This document shows positions 54,157-64,000 of a stretch of 64,000 nt of DNA, piece after piece. The number at the start of each line of letters is the position of its first letter. The first letter of the stretch is position 1. Source of the stretch: Prorocentrum cordatum (taxonomy: Eukaryota; Sar; Dinophyceae; Prorocentrales; Prorocentraceae); assembly GCA_963575745.1 (NCBI GenBank), contig CAUYUJ010015723.1:161501-225500 (forward strand), read 5' to 3'. Below the pieces are notes generated by a model that did not search any database, was not told where the DNA came from, and saw nothing but the letters and a program-made list of their open reading frames with translations. The position numbers and the translations under genes were made by a program.

Positions 54157-54340
54157 CGGTCGGACCGAGGTACAAGACCGAGGTCGGTTCGGAGAGGGTA
54201 CCCTAGTGGCCTTCCTGCTTGTTGGATGTTCTTGTTCATCCTGGGGGAGGGCCCCCTTAGATATTCTGTTTGTTTTGGCCGGCAGAGGGTCTCGTGTTCT
54301 GGCCGGATCCTGGCTTAGGTCCGATTGTACGACAAAGTTG
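54157..54340 (+). repeat. Dispersed ~190-bp repeat family 'D200', forward copy
   Basis: GGTCGGACCGAGGTACAAG, GTCGGTTCGGAGAGGGTACC, TTGTTGGATGTTCTTGTTC, GGTCTCGTGTTCTGGCCGG and GGTCCGATTGTACG match the copies at 20708 (+) and 4040 (-). Confidence 0.68.
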
Positions 54341-55239
54341 GGGGGGGGCGGGAAGAGTAGGGGGAAGCGGATGGGGCAGAGGATTTACGCAGTTTGGGGT
54401 GGTCCATCGGTGCTGCTGGTGCTCTCGGAGCTCATAGCGGACTCCTGGGGGTCCAGGGGGAAGGCGGAGGAGAGGCGGACGAGGAGGGCAATGAAAGGAC
54501 CAGCTCCTGCTGTGTTCTCGACCCTGCGCCGCCCAGCTCCCTGATCCCGTCTGTCACCCGCGCGTCGGGCGATCCCTGGGTCTTCTCGGACCTTCTCCCT
54601 GGGTCTTCGCGGCCCTTTCGGCGTCCTCGGTAGGCCCCTGTCGGGTTCGCCTTCCAGCCCTCGTTTTGCTCTTTATTCGGGTTTTCGTTCGGTCCCCTCG
54701 TCGATGTTTTTCCAGAGAGTTGAGACTTGACGTCAGCCCACGTCCAAATAGATCTCCCCCATGGCCCGTCGCACCTCTGTTTTACGATGAAGAGACCAAA
54801 ACCTGTATCGCATAGAACAAGTCAAGACAGGTTGTTCGTAGTTTTCGGTCTCCAGGGTCCATCGCCAAGCCCGGGACCGTCAAAAAAGACTCGGGACGAA
54901 GACACGGCCTTGGGGACAGGGTCGGCACCTCGGGGGATTCCGCATTGAACAAAGCAGGCCATCGCATGTCTGGAGAACGAGGTCGAGACGGCAGCGCTCT
55001 TCGACACGTCGCGCGCGCTGGCGACGCAACCCGTGGTTTCTGTCGCGACTCGAGGCGGCCTGGGGCCGGCGGCGGCGCGCGGCGGCCACGGCGCCCGCCC
55101 GGGAGCCGCAGCCGTGTCGGCTGCAGACCTCGGCTCCGCGTCGGAGCCTGCAGCCATGCAGGCGAGCAGGACCAAGCACCAGAACTTCCAGGCGCGGCCG
55201 CGGCGCTCTCAGCAGCAGCAGGGCCCAGGCATCGAGCAG
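54341..55239. other. No gene recognised
   Basis: Frames up to about 245 codons on the minus strand over 54782-55522, Ala/Arg/Pro-rich, without motifs. Confidence 0.4.
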
Positions 55240-55372
55240 CCAGAGGTTTTCGGGCGGCACTCAGGCAGCGCTCGGCACCGAGGGCACCTTGATAATTTGG
55301 CACCGAGGGCACCGAGCGCTCGGCACCGAGGGCACTCGGGCAGCGCTCGGCACCGAGGGGGGGGCCCTCACT
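55240..55372 (+). repeat. CGCTCGGCACCGAGGGCAC minisatellite
   Basis: Five units of 18-27 bases: AGCGCTCGGCACCGAGGGCA with CTCGGGCAGCG spacers. Confidence 0.85.
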
Positions 55373-56019
55373 CGGGCTGGTGGCTTTTGGGGGGCTGGCT
55401 GCTGTTCCGGATCGTGCCCGCCCCGCCCACGCCCCAGTGCCGTTCCCGCCCCGCTGCCGCCCCGCGGCCGTCTGTTCGTGGATGTGCACTTCTCTGCAGT
55501 CCACAGCAAGCGCAGGCTGCATCAGCTTCTTGCTCGGGGCCCTCGCTGAGGTAGAGCTTGCCTTCTTTTGTCAGGCCTCCGGGGGCCTGCGAAGGCCTCG
55601 GGGCGCCTCCGCGGACCAGCAGGGACCTCTGCAAGGGGGGGCGGGGGGGCGTCGTGGAAAAACGCGATCCACGCTCTCGGCCCCAGCTTTTTGCGGCACA
55701 CCTCGAGTGGAAGCAGGAAGAATACGACGAGGTCGAGGAGGAGGAGGAGGAGGAGGAGGCGGAGGAAGAGGATGAGGAAAGGGCCGAAGGAAGAGCAGAA
55801 GAGGGTAGGGGCACGAACGAGTAGCAGTAGAAGGAGGAGGAGGAGGAGGAGGAGGAGGAGGAGCAGCAGCAGCAGAAAAGAGCAAGAGGAGGGGGATTAG
55901 GAGGAGCAGCAGCAGCAGCAGACAAGGAAGAGGGTGAGGAGGATCACGACCAGCCGCGGTCGTCTTCGCCAGGTCGTATGTGTCAGATCGTCTTTGCCCA
56001 GTCGTCTGCGCCTGGTCAT
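55373..56019. other. No gene; GGA and CAG tracts at 55735-55925
   Basis: GC-rich sequence followed by (GGA)n at 55735-55770 and 55830-55865 and AGCAGCAGCAGC at 55862-55920. Confidence 0.6.
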
Positions 56020-56400
56020 CGGCCCGACCAGCTAGGATCCGCTCGCCCGACTCGTTCGTTAGGGTCCTCCCGCTCGCTCGATGGCAAGCCTGCCCGCTTC
56101 AATCTCCCGCCCCCCCCGACCGGCTCGTTAGGGTCTGCCCGCCCGACCCGCCCACGCCCGTTAGGGTCCGCAGTCCCCCCGGGGCCTCCAACCCGCTCGC
56201 TAGGTTACACCCGCTCGCTTGCCTGCAAGCCCGCCCGCCCGTTTCAGTGTCCCGACCGACCCGTCATGGACCCTAACGGATCGGTCGGAAATTAAGCGGA
56301 CCCTAGCAGACATTAACTCAGGGTCCGCCCGCCCGACTCCCGCCCGTGAGGGTCCGCCCACCCGACCCGGGTTAGGATCCGCCCGCTCTCTCGTTGGTAA
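56020..56400 (+). repeat. GTTAGGGTCCGCCCGCCCGACC family, locus 3
   Basis: Diverged units of 25-45 bases with GTTAGGGTC.GCCCGCCCGACCC and CTCGCTCG...GCAAGCCCGCCCG segments, as at 23.5 and 49.9 kb. Confidence 0.75.
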
Positions 56401-57939
56401 GCCCGTTCCTCCGCTAGCGAAGACGACCGCAGGCGCAGACGACAGCCGTCGCAGGCCACCGCCGGTGAAGACGACCCTGGCGACGACGGCCGCTGGTCAA
56501 GCCAACCGCCGGTCAAGCCGACTGCCGGCAATTGGCGAGGATTGGCGAAGACGACCGTCGACAGGGAACTTTGTCCACGAAACTTGGCGACACCATCCGA
56601 CGTTGTCTCCTACAGCGTCGGGACGGGGCAGGGTCGGCAAGCACCTTGCCAGGCCCTTCGGCGTGGCTTGGGCACTGGTGGTGCACGAGCCGCGTGGCGC
56701 TGTCGAGCACCATGTAGTATTCCTCCAGCCGCCCGGGAGGAGTAGGACGGCCACGACGACGGCGACGAGTGACAAGGGATCGAAGCAGCACGAGCACGGC
56801 AGCAGCAACAGCGCATGTGCACGAAGACACGTGTGCACAGAAGGAAGAGCGTAACATCAGGAACCAGCTTGCCACCAGATGCCCCACGGAAGTGCCTCAA
56901 CCACTCCCATTGGGGGGCCACAGGAGTCATGGGCCTGCTTGGGCAGCTTGGGCAGCTTGGCGACGCTTCTTATCGCTTGCGCGTGGGAGCCAGAGTTGTA
57001 GAGGAGCATCTGCAGCGTATGGCAGGTTCTACCGCCGCTCCTTGTCCTGTCCCCATGGCCCATGACTTATCCTCAGAAGTCCTTGGAGGTTTCCGGAAAC
57101 ACAACTCAAAGCCAAGGCATGATATCACACCCCGGCTTACATAAGTGAGCGTTCACGAAACAGTTCTGCCTTGGTTGGTCGGTTCTTTCCTCGGGTGCGT
57201 TTACGACATGGTTTCGTACGTAGAGGTGCTTGTTGTGAGGGTGTCTCTGTTGCCCTCTGACAGAGCAGGGCCAAAGACGCCCAAATGACGTCCCTGGATA
57301 CACCTGAAACTCCATCCTCGATCCACCCGGGCGGGTGATCATGGGGGGTGGCCTACATGAGAAGGGGCCCCAACGGGCAATTAAGAGCCCTTTCTTCAAC
57401 CCCCATTCAGGGCCTCGATCCTTGAGAGGTCTGCAGTGGCGCTGAGGAACCCTGGCCCACTGGGTGGGGCTTGCCAGGATCAATGGGAATCAAATCGGGA
57501 AATCGGATCGAATCGACATGTTCGTCGAATCGGGCCGTATCGGCTCTGAGACGGCCAGACGCTCCTGATCTTCGAACCTCGATTTTTGGGCTCCCCCCCC
57601 CCACCCCAGGGCTGGAGCTGCACGGTGGTCCGGCGATTTCGTGGGCCGTTTTCATTTTGAGTTGATTCCGCAGCAGAGGTGGGACGACGACAGAGCGAGG
57701 GAAAATGAAACCAAAACGAAAACGAAATATACAGTGTTCAGCTCGAGCCTTGTTATCGATTCTAGAGCCTCGATCTTTGGGGGTCCCCCCGCCCATGACC
57801 ACCCACCCGATCCTCGATCCTCGATCTTCGAGGGTCGGGAGCAAAAGGCAGGCAGCAGCGGGGAGAGGCATCCAGCGCCGCCGCGCCCCCGCGGCCGCGG
57901 GCGGGCGCCGCCGCGTGCAGCATACGGCAGTGCCGCGTC
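56401..57939. other. No gene recognised
   Basis: Mixed sequence. Related blocks CCTCGATTTTTGGGCTCCCC (57578) and CCTCGATCTTTGGGGGTCCC (57767), followed in each case by a CACCC block, form a local repeat. Frames on both strands show no motif. Confidence 0.4.
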
Positions 57940-59060
57940 GTGTGCGTTTAAGGCTGAACGCCGCCCGTAGGCCCGTCGTTTAACGATCCGGCGTGAATGG
58001 AACGGCCGATCGTTCAAGTTTGAACGGTCCCCGCGGTGTCAAGAACCAACGCCGGGGTCGGCACGACGCGAACCTGCCGTACGAGCGCCCGCGCCCGAAG
58101 CAGGACGCGTGAGCGCACGAGCACTAGGAGGCTGCCCCTCTCCCCCTGCCTTGGGTCCCCTGGGGGGGGGGCCCACGGCTGAGGGCCCCCCTCGGGCCAT
58201 TGGCTGAGCCATAGCAGAGCCAATGTCTGATGCGGCCAGCCCTCGGCCTCGAGCGAGGGAGGGAGAGCGAGAAGCAGGAGCAGAAGGCCTGCTCAGAAGG
58301 CGGTGGAGCTTCTCCGAGGCCCTCCGGCCCTCTGAGAAGTGTCTTCGGGGAAGGCTTCGAGCACCTGTCAGAAGGCCGGGGAACTTCCGAGCCTTCTGAG
58401 AAAAGGCCCGCCCCCTCCGCAATTCCCCCCGCGCACGCGCCGCCAAAGCCCGGCAGGCCGAGGCGGGTCCTGGCCACCCCCACCTGTCGGGTGGGATCAA
58501 GCGAAGACATTCGGGGGCGGCAAGAGGGGGGTGATGACTGGGGGGGGGACATCATCGCGTGGGCCATAATATCTCCCCAGATTTCATGGCGCCTCTTCTT
58601 ATTTCAATGCGTCCTTGGCCACCCCCCTTGGGCCGCGCACATGCCGCCGGCCATGATTTGCCCTCCCCCCCCTCCCTCTTGGACGCCCCCCTCTTGGCCG
58701 CCCCCCATGTCGGGTGGGGATCAAGCGAAGGCACGTTTCTAGTAGTTGTCGGCCTCTCGGGGTGGGCTCGGGGTTCGGGAGCGCAAGAGCACGAGGAGGC
58801 CGCCCACATTAGGTCCCCGCGGCGTTGTCGCGCAGGCGACGCTTGCGAGGGCGTTCAAGGTTGAGTCCTGCGACGCGGAAGAACCGAGGGACACGATGAC
58901 GCCACTGGACCCGTCGGAGTTCAATCTTGAACGATCCTGGCCGCGATCGGCTCAAGGTCGAGCGACGCTTCACGAACCCACCGCATCCCCCTGCCTTGGC
59001 CCCCTGGCTGGGCGCCCCCTCGGGCCACTGGCTAAGCCATGGCGAAGCCAGTTTCTGCTC
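57940..59060 (+). repeat. Mosaic of dispersed modules (FAM-A, FAM-B, FAM-C)
   Basis: Module A (CGATCGTTCAAGTTTGAACG) at 57940-58100 and diverged at 58850-58965. Module B (CCCTGCCTTGG.CCCC, CTCGGGCCA.TGGCTRAGCCA) at 58140-58225 and 58988-59055. Module C (TGTCGGGTGGG.ATCAAGCGA) at 58484-58520, 58707-58800 and again at 59810-59900. The order A-B-C repeats, so this is a large degenerate tandem. Confidence 0.7.
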
Positions 59061-59800
59061 AGAGGCCGGCCCGGCAGGTCCGGCCCGGCCGCGCGGGCTC
59101 CTGGCGATCGCCCCGATCGTTGCGCGCGGTGCGACGGCAGCGGCCTGTGCGCCCAGGTCGGGCCCCCCTCGGCGCCCTCCCGAAGCCGCGCACCAAGAGC
59201 CACTCTTCAGGAGGGGAAAAAACACACAGACACTATTAATCGGCGATTCCCAGAAAATATGGGAAAATATGGGGGATATGTTTATTTGTGTGTATTCATT
59301 TGTGTGTCCCAGTTCCCCTTCAACTCTTGCCGAGGGTCACTCCTTGGCTCTGGCGTGTGGTCGAGGGGCCGCCGCCCCGGGCACCCCACGGTCTCGGCAG
59401 CAGATGTGTATTGTTTTTTGCCTCGGGCAGGCCCCGCCCGAGGGCGCGAGGCGAGGGGATCCCCGCAGGAGCAGCGGGCCCCGATGAGGGCTGGCGGCCG
59501 GGGTGTGCGGTCGTTACGCGTTCAGTCATGAGGCAGAAAACGCACAGTCACAAAGGATCGTCGATTCCCAGGAAGATCTGCGAAAATATGGGAAGTGTGG
59601 GGGGGGGACGAAAACCCGGAAAAGATGGGAAAAATGGGAAACTTGGGATGTGTGTTTGTTTTTGTTGTGTACCCCTGGGCCCCTCCTTCCAAGCGCGAGG
59701 CGAGATACTTGGAACCCAGGGAGCGCGGGTCCCGTGGGGCCTCGCGGCCACAATGTGCAGGTTGTACGACGCGGGTTGGGAGCTCTCTTCTTTCAGCATG
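59061..59800 (+). repeat. Diverged ~310-bp direct duplication, 59210-59480 and 59525-59760
   Basis: Copies share CGATTCCCAGRAAATATG / CGATTCCCAGGAAGATC, AAAATATGGGA, TGTGTGTTTGTTTTTG-like blocks and CGCGAGGCGAG...GGATCC/TGGAACCC. Frames through it have no motif. Confidence 0.6.
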
Positions 59801-60690
59801 ACCACCCCAACTTGTCGGGTGGGGATTGAACGAAGACATGTTGTTATGCTTAGTTGTTGTCGGCCTCTACGGGCTGCCCTGGGGTTCGGGAGCGTCAGCA
59901 TACGTCTCAGGATGAAAATCTGGCCATGGGGAACTGGTCGGGACTCCCGGGGACCCCGTGCGGGAAAGATCGAGACATCGGGTTTTTGGTTTGCGCAATG
60001 TGCTGAAGCGGAGCAGGAGGATCACCCACGACAGGGGAGGGGAGAGGAGTTGGGTCCGCGCTTCGCGCGTCGCGGCCTGGGCCGCTGAGCTGGCATTCTC
60101 GAGGGTGCCTCGCGAGCGCTCGAGGACAACTGCGCGTGGCGCATCGCGAAGCGCGGGGCCGCGAAGTGTGGGTGGCATGGGAGCGGGGGGGCATCTCAGA
60201 GGAGTCCCAGACCTCCGACGCCTTACTGTTTTCAGTGTAGGGTCCGCGGCCCAGCTGCCCTGGTACGCCCCTTTTGAAACGCAGCACGTGCCGTGTTCAA
60301 AGCGTCCGTGCTAGAATGCTGCGTGTTGGTTCGGCACGCCGGGGCCCACGTTGTGGCGAACGTCTCGTGCCAGACCTGCGTTGTCAGTGTACGTGCTGAG
60401 CTCCGTGTGTCAACGCGCTGGGGGTTGCGTGTTGCGTATCGGGGCAGCCGAGGTCCACGGAAGTCCCGATCCTGTCCCCTATGGGCGGATGTCGCATTCT
60501 GAGCCGTTTTCTGACGCTCCTGGAGCCCGAATCCGGCTCCCAGAGGCCGAAGACCGCGAAGACACAAGCAGCGAAGGCACATCGATGTATGGGCGCCGAG
60601 GGGAGGCGGATCCGGCCATGGCGGCGAGAAGCTCGATCCTCAAAGTTCGAGGCCTCGAGGAGTAAAGCATCTTGCACTGTAAACGGAAAG
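59801..60690. other. No gene recognised
   Basis: Starts with module C (59810-59900). The rest is mixed GC-rich sequence; an AAGTCCCGATC.TGT block at 60458 resembles one at 52934. Confidence 0.4.
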
Positions 60691-60870
60691 CATCGGACGG
60701 GGCCAGGACGAGGATAAATCCGTTCCAGAGCGTTCTGCAACGCTCTCAGAACGTTCCAGAACGCTCTGAGAAGGCCGCGGCGCCAGATTCATCCACCAGA
60801 GTCGCTGGATCTCAGCAGAGATTCTCGATTTATCCTCACCCGGTTTTATCATCGTCCTGGCTTCGTCTCA
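60691..60870 (+). mobile_element. MITE-like dispersed element, copy 3 of 3 (best preserved)
   Basis: 180 bases with terminal inverted repeats: left GCCAGGACGAGGATAAATCC (from 60702) and right, reverse-complemented, GCCAGGACGATGATAAAACC (ends about 60861). Inside are AGAACGTTCCAGAAC (60748-60762), TCTGAGAAGGCCGCGGCGCC and GATTCTCGATTTATCCTC. Copies at 6379-6555 (+) and 26299-26457 (-). Confidence 0.78.
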
Positions 60871-60879
60871 AAACAAAGC

Positions 60880-60990
60880 CTCGAGCACGAAGTCTCGAAG
60901 CCTCAAACAGCCTCGAAGCCTCGTCGAGGAGCGCACAGAAAAGCCTCGAACAGCTTCGAAAAGCCTCGAGGCCTCGAGGCCCAGCAGCGG
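60880..60990 (+). repeat. GCCTCGAAGCCTCGA minisatellite
   Basis: About ten imperfect 9-12 base units, AGCCTCGAAC, AGCCTCGAAG, GCCTCGAGG, just upstream of a poly-C run (61002-61020). Confidence 0.85.
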
Positions 60991-61043
60991 GCCGCGGCGC
61001 CTCCCGCCCCCCCCCCCCCCCACCTGGCCGCCCCTGCACGGAG

Positions 61044-61831
61044 GCCCGGAAGTATGAGCGGCCGGGCCTGAAGCAGGACGAGATCGAGGAGATCAAGGAT
61101 CGGCACGAACGAAATGGGGCTTTCCAAAAAGGGCCTTGCCTTCGAGGATCCCAAAAGTTGTCATCTCTTCCTCGGCGGAAGGCGGCGGAGTGTCGGCGGA
61201 AGGCCGGCGGAAGTGAAACAAGGCCGCCTCCGCCGGCGGAAGCAGGCGGAAGGGCGGCGGGAGGTGGCGGAAGTAAAAGATGTTCACCCAAGAGTTGACA
61301 ACAGTTTTGGGCTCGTTTTGGGGGCTCAGGGTTCGGCACGAACGAAGTGGGCACAGTGGGGGCGCGCATCCAGAAGCCAACTGTTGTTCGTCAGGGCGCC
61401 CTGGGTTTCTTCGCTCTGCGCGGCTGCTTCTCGTGGCCGTTGAAGAAGCTGTTGCGTTCAGGGTGCTCTGGGCTCCTCCCCACTTGCGTCTCGCGCCTGC
61501 TGGTTTTTCAGGGTTGGGTTCCTTGCCAGGGTTTCTTGCGGCCGCGCCAGCACTGTGCAGAACGAATGGGCACGATGCCCAACAGCAGGTCTTGCTCCTT
61601 TCGGGCAGGACTCGCTGTCTGTCGCCGCGGCTTGTGTCCACTCGAGGCAGAAAGCCGCCTGCCCGACAGTGGTCGCAGTCGGTCTTGGACACGATCTGAT
61701 GTTGGGCATCGTACCTATGTTTTCCATACCCTTTTCGGGCGTCCAAAAAGGAGGCGTTCGACCTGTTCGACACCGACCAGTCGGGGGAGATCGACCTGAA
61801 GGAGCCCTGCCAGGGCTTGAACGGACTACAG
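61044..61831 (+). CDS. Centrin/calmodulin-like EF-hand protein, two exons of a partial gene
   Basis: Exon a, 61044-61097 (18 codons), reads ARKYERPGLKQDEIEEIK. Exon b, 61751-61831 (27 codons), reads EAFDLFDTDQSGEIDLKE then PCQGLNGLQ. Joined in phase 0 they give the helix-loop-helix typical of the first EF-hand of centrins. Loop residues D1 (61769), D3, S5, E7, D9 and E12 (61802-61804) satisfy calcium binding. Centrins act at basal bodies and contractile fibres; calmodulin or a calcium-dependent kinase lobe is possible. Exon a follows a poly-C tract and an AG (61042-61043). The intron starts GATCGG, a GA donor, and ends AAAAAG before GAG. Exon b ends at a canonical GTAAGA. Earlier and later exons are not seen; a 77-bp satellite starts 350 bases downstream, so the gene may be truncated or have very long introns. 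Confidence 0.65.
61148..61305. mobile_element. Inverted-repeat segment inside the EF-hand intron
   Basis: CCAAAAGTTGTCATCT at the left (about 61150) and, reverse-complemented, CCAAAACTGTTGTCAACTCT at the right (ends about 61310) bracket GGCGGAAG-type repeats. Similar GGCGGAAGTGAAAC motifs lie at 52.80-52.87 kb. It may be a small transposable element that enlarged the intron. Confidence 0.5.
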
Positions 61832-62180
61832 GTAAGAGTGACCCTTCGCCAAAGTCACCTTCGGTGCGAGCCCAACGGGGTCCCCCGATCACCGACCGCA
61901 ATGCGATAGTAGCGCCTGGCGCGCTTGTGCTTGGTGCCCCCGCAGCCCCCACAAAGCCGCGCACCAGAGGTCACGCTCACCAAGGATCACTCCTGCGTGT
62001 AGCCGACTGAAGGGAGAAGAACCAGTAGGCCAGGACAGGACCGTGAGCGTGGTAGATGCGTTCCCGAGAACGCTTCTCTTTCCGGCGCGAGTCTCGTTTG
62101 CGCTTGGCCAGGCCCGCAGTGCGTCACGTTTGAGCGGAGGGCGCACTCCCCCTCCTTCCTCCCTCCTCACACGACCACGC
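61832..62180. other. Sequence downstream of EF-hand exon b
   Basis: Starts with the GTAAGA donor. No further EF-hand-coding frame was found before the satellite begins. Confidence 0.45.
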
Positions 62181-64000
62181 GACCACTCCCCACCCCTTCA
62201 GGGAGGCGCCGCCTGAGCGAGGAGCTAATCAGATAGCCATACTATTTAGATGGTTTCGTGCCCCTCACACCCCTCCAGGGAGGCCCCACCTGAGCGAGGA
62301 GGGTATCGGAGAACTATAGTATTTGCAAGGCTTCGTGCCCCTCCCCCCCTCCTGGGAGGCCCCGCCTGAGCGAGGAGGGTATCGGAGAACCATAGTATTT
62401 ACAAGGTTATGTGCCCCGCCTATCCCTCCAGGGAGGCCCCGCCTGAGCGAGGCGGGTATCGGATAAGCATACTATTTACAAGGTTTCGGGCCCCTTCCAA
62501 CCCCTCAAGCGAGGCCCCGCCAGAGCGAGGAGGGCATCGGAGAACCATACTCTCGAAAAGATTTCGTGTCCCTCCCACCCCTCCAGCGAGGCGCCGCCTG
62601 AGCGAGGAGGGTACCAAATAACCATACTGCTTACAAGGTTTCGTGCCCATCCCACCGCTCCAGGGAGGCCCCGCCTGAGCGAGGATGATACCGGAACCCC
62701 ATATTTATGTCACGGTGTCGCGCTTGTCCCACCCCTCCAGGGAGGCCCCGCCTGAGCGAGGAGGGTATCGGAGAACCATCGTATTTACAAGGTTATGTGC
62801 CCCTCCCATCCCTCCAGGGAGGCCCCGCCTGAGCGAGGAGGGTATCGGATAAGCATACTATTTACAAGGTTTCATGCCCCTCCAACCCCTCAAGCAAGGC
62901 CCCGCCAGAGCGAGGAGGGCATCGATAACCATACTCTTGAAAAGATGTCGTGCCCATCCCACCCCTCCAGGGAGGCGTCGCCTGAGCGAGGAGGGTACCA
63001 GATAACCATACTGTTTACGAGGTTTCGTGCCCCTCCCCCCCCTCCAGGGGGGGCGCCGCCTGAGCGAGGAGGGTACCACATAACAATACTGTTTACAAGG
63101 TTTCGTGACCATCCCACCGCTCCAGGGAGGCCCCGCCTGAGCGAGGAGGATATCGGAACCCCATCTTTATTCCCCACATCCTGAGTGGGGTTCTTGTTTT
63201 CCCAGAACAACCTCTCCTTCCCACCCACCTCCCGCTCCATCTTCCATACAGCACAATATTATTCCTACCACACACACCATACCATACCATAGTTCCTACC
63301 ACACATACCATACCATACCATACCATACCATACCACCATACGTACCATACCGTACCATACCATACCATGGCGTACCATAGCATACCATACCATATCACAC
63401 CAATGCCACACCGTACCATACCATACCATACCTCCAGTACCATACCATACCATATCATACCATACCGTACCATACCATACCTACCATACCATTCCATACC
63501 ACTCCATACCGAAAACCATACTACTTACATGGTTTCGTGCCCCTCCCACCCCTCCAGGGAGGCCCCGCCTGAGCGAGGAGGGTATCGGAAAACCATACTA
63601 TTTACATGGTTTCGTGCCCCTCCCACCCCTCCAGGGAGGCCCCGCCTGAGCGAGGAGGGTATCGGAAAACCATACTATTTACATGGTTTCGTGCCCCTCC
63701 CACCCCTCCAGGGAGGCCCCGCCTGAGCGAGGAGGGTATCGGAATACCATACTATTTACATGGTTTCGTGCCCCTCCCACCCCTCCAGGGAGGCCCCGCC
63801 TGAGCGAGGAGGGTATCGGAATACCATACTATTTACATGGTTTCGTGCCCCTCCCACCCCTCCAGGGAGGCCCCGCCTGAGCGAGGAGGGTATCGGAAAC
63901 CATACTATTTACATGGTTTCGTGCCCCTCCCACCCCTCCAGGGAGGCCCCGCCTGAGCGAGGAGGGTATCGGAATACCATACTATTTACATGGTTTCGTG
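62181..64000 (+). repeat. 77-79 bp satellite, about 20 units, running off the window
   Basis: Units read TTTACAAGGTTTCGTGCCCC, TCCCACCCCTCCAGGGAGGC, CCCGCCTGAGCGAGGAGGGT, ATCGGA.AACCATACTA. The last copies (63528 onward) are nearly identical with a 77-base period. Earlier ones are more diverged. The CTCCAGGGAG and CCTGAGCGAGG parts can form small hairpins. Because 77 is not a multiple of three the three frames alternate. Confidence 0.93.
63240..63512. repeat. (CATAC)n tract interrupting the 77-bp satellite
   Basis: CCATACCATACC pentanucleotide repeats. The (CATAC) motif may have grown from the satellite's own AACCATACTA segment. Confidence 0.93.

Overview
The window looks like nuclear DNA of a dinoflagellate. 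The genus cannot be fixed from the sequence; a Prorocentrum- or Symbiodiniaceae-like genome is only a guess. The reasons are: GC-rich DNA dominated by dispersed and tandem repeats with few recognisable genes; small phase-0 exons whose best-fitting introns begin with GA instead of GT and end in AG; a HAD-superfamily gene of a type I associate with dinoflagellates; and decayed retroelements combining gag with a CCCH finger, reverse transcriptase (RT), RNase H and a tyrosine recombinase.

Only two loci look like host protein genes. At 31561-34060 (+) four inferred exons encode a MIB/HERC2-type domain followed by a HAD phosphatase-like domain. At 61044-61831 (+) two small exons join into a centrin-like EF-hand whose remaining exons are not visible. 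A few more short stretches (near 31.3, 44.45 and 53.7 kb) could be exons but are weak.

Region by region: 0-11.4 kb holds trinucleotide tracts, many short tandem arrays, the GGCCGTCTTGGGG repeat family, a terminal-inverted-repeat element (9.86-10.08 kb) and a large hairpin. 11.75-20.36 kb is a composite retroelement ordered A1 - tyrosine recombinase - B1/A2 - gag/CCCH - RT - RNase H - B2, with a short shared core at the repeat ends. Its coding parts are broken and its right end is split by about 1.6 kb of other repeats. 21.3-27.2 kb is GAT, GTC and CTC tracts plus 90-bp and 73-bp satellites. 27.8-31.2 kb is a large composite of GGCCTCTTGGG arrays. 31.2-34.1 kb is the HAD gene. 35.5-40.9 kb is a near-identical tandem duplication of about 2.14 kb with a third, differently ended copy. 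42-50.9 kb is a series of purine-rich, CATA, GAC and TATAGCCC arrays. 51-60.9 kb is a mosaic of dispersed modules. 61.0-61.8 kb is the EF-hand gene. From 62.2 kb to the window end runs a 77-bp satellite.

The coding parts do not form an operon or pathway. The recombinase and the gag-RT-RNase H block are both needed by DIRS/Ngaro-type retroelements (copying by RT, integration by recombinase), but here both are decayed. Most long open frames are low-complexity repeats or antisense shadows and were left out.
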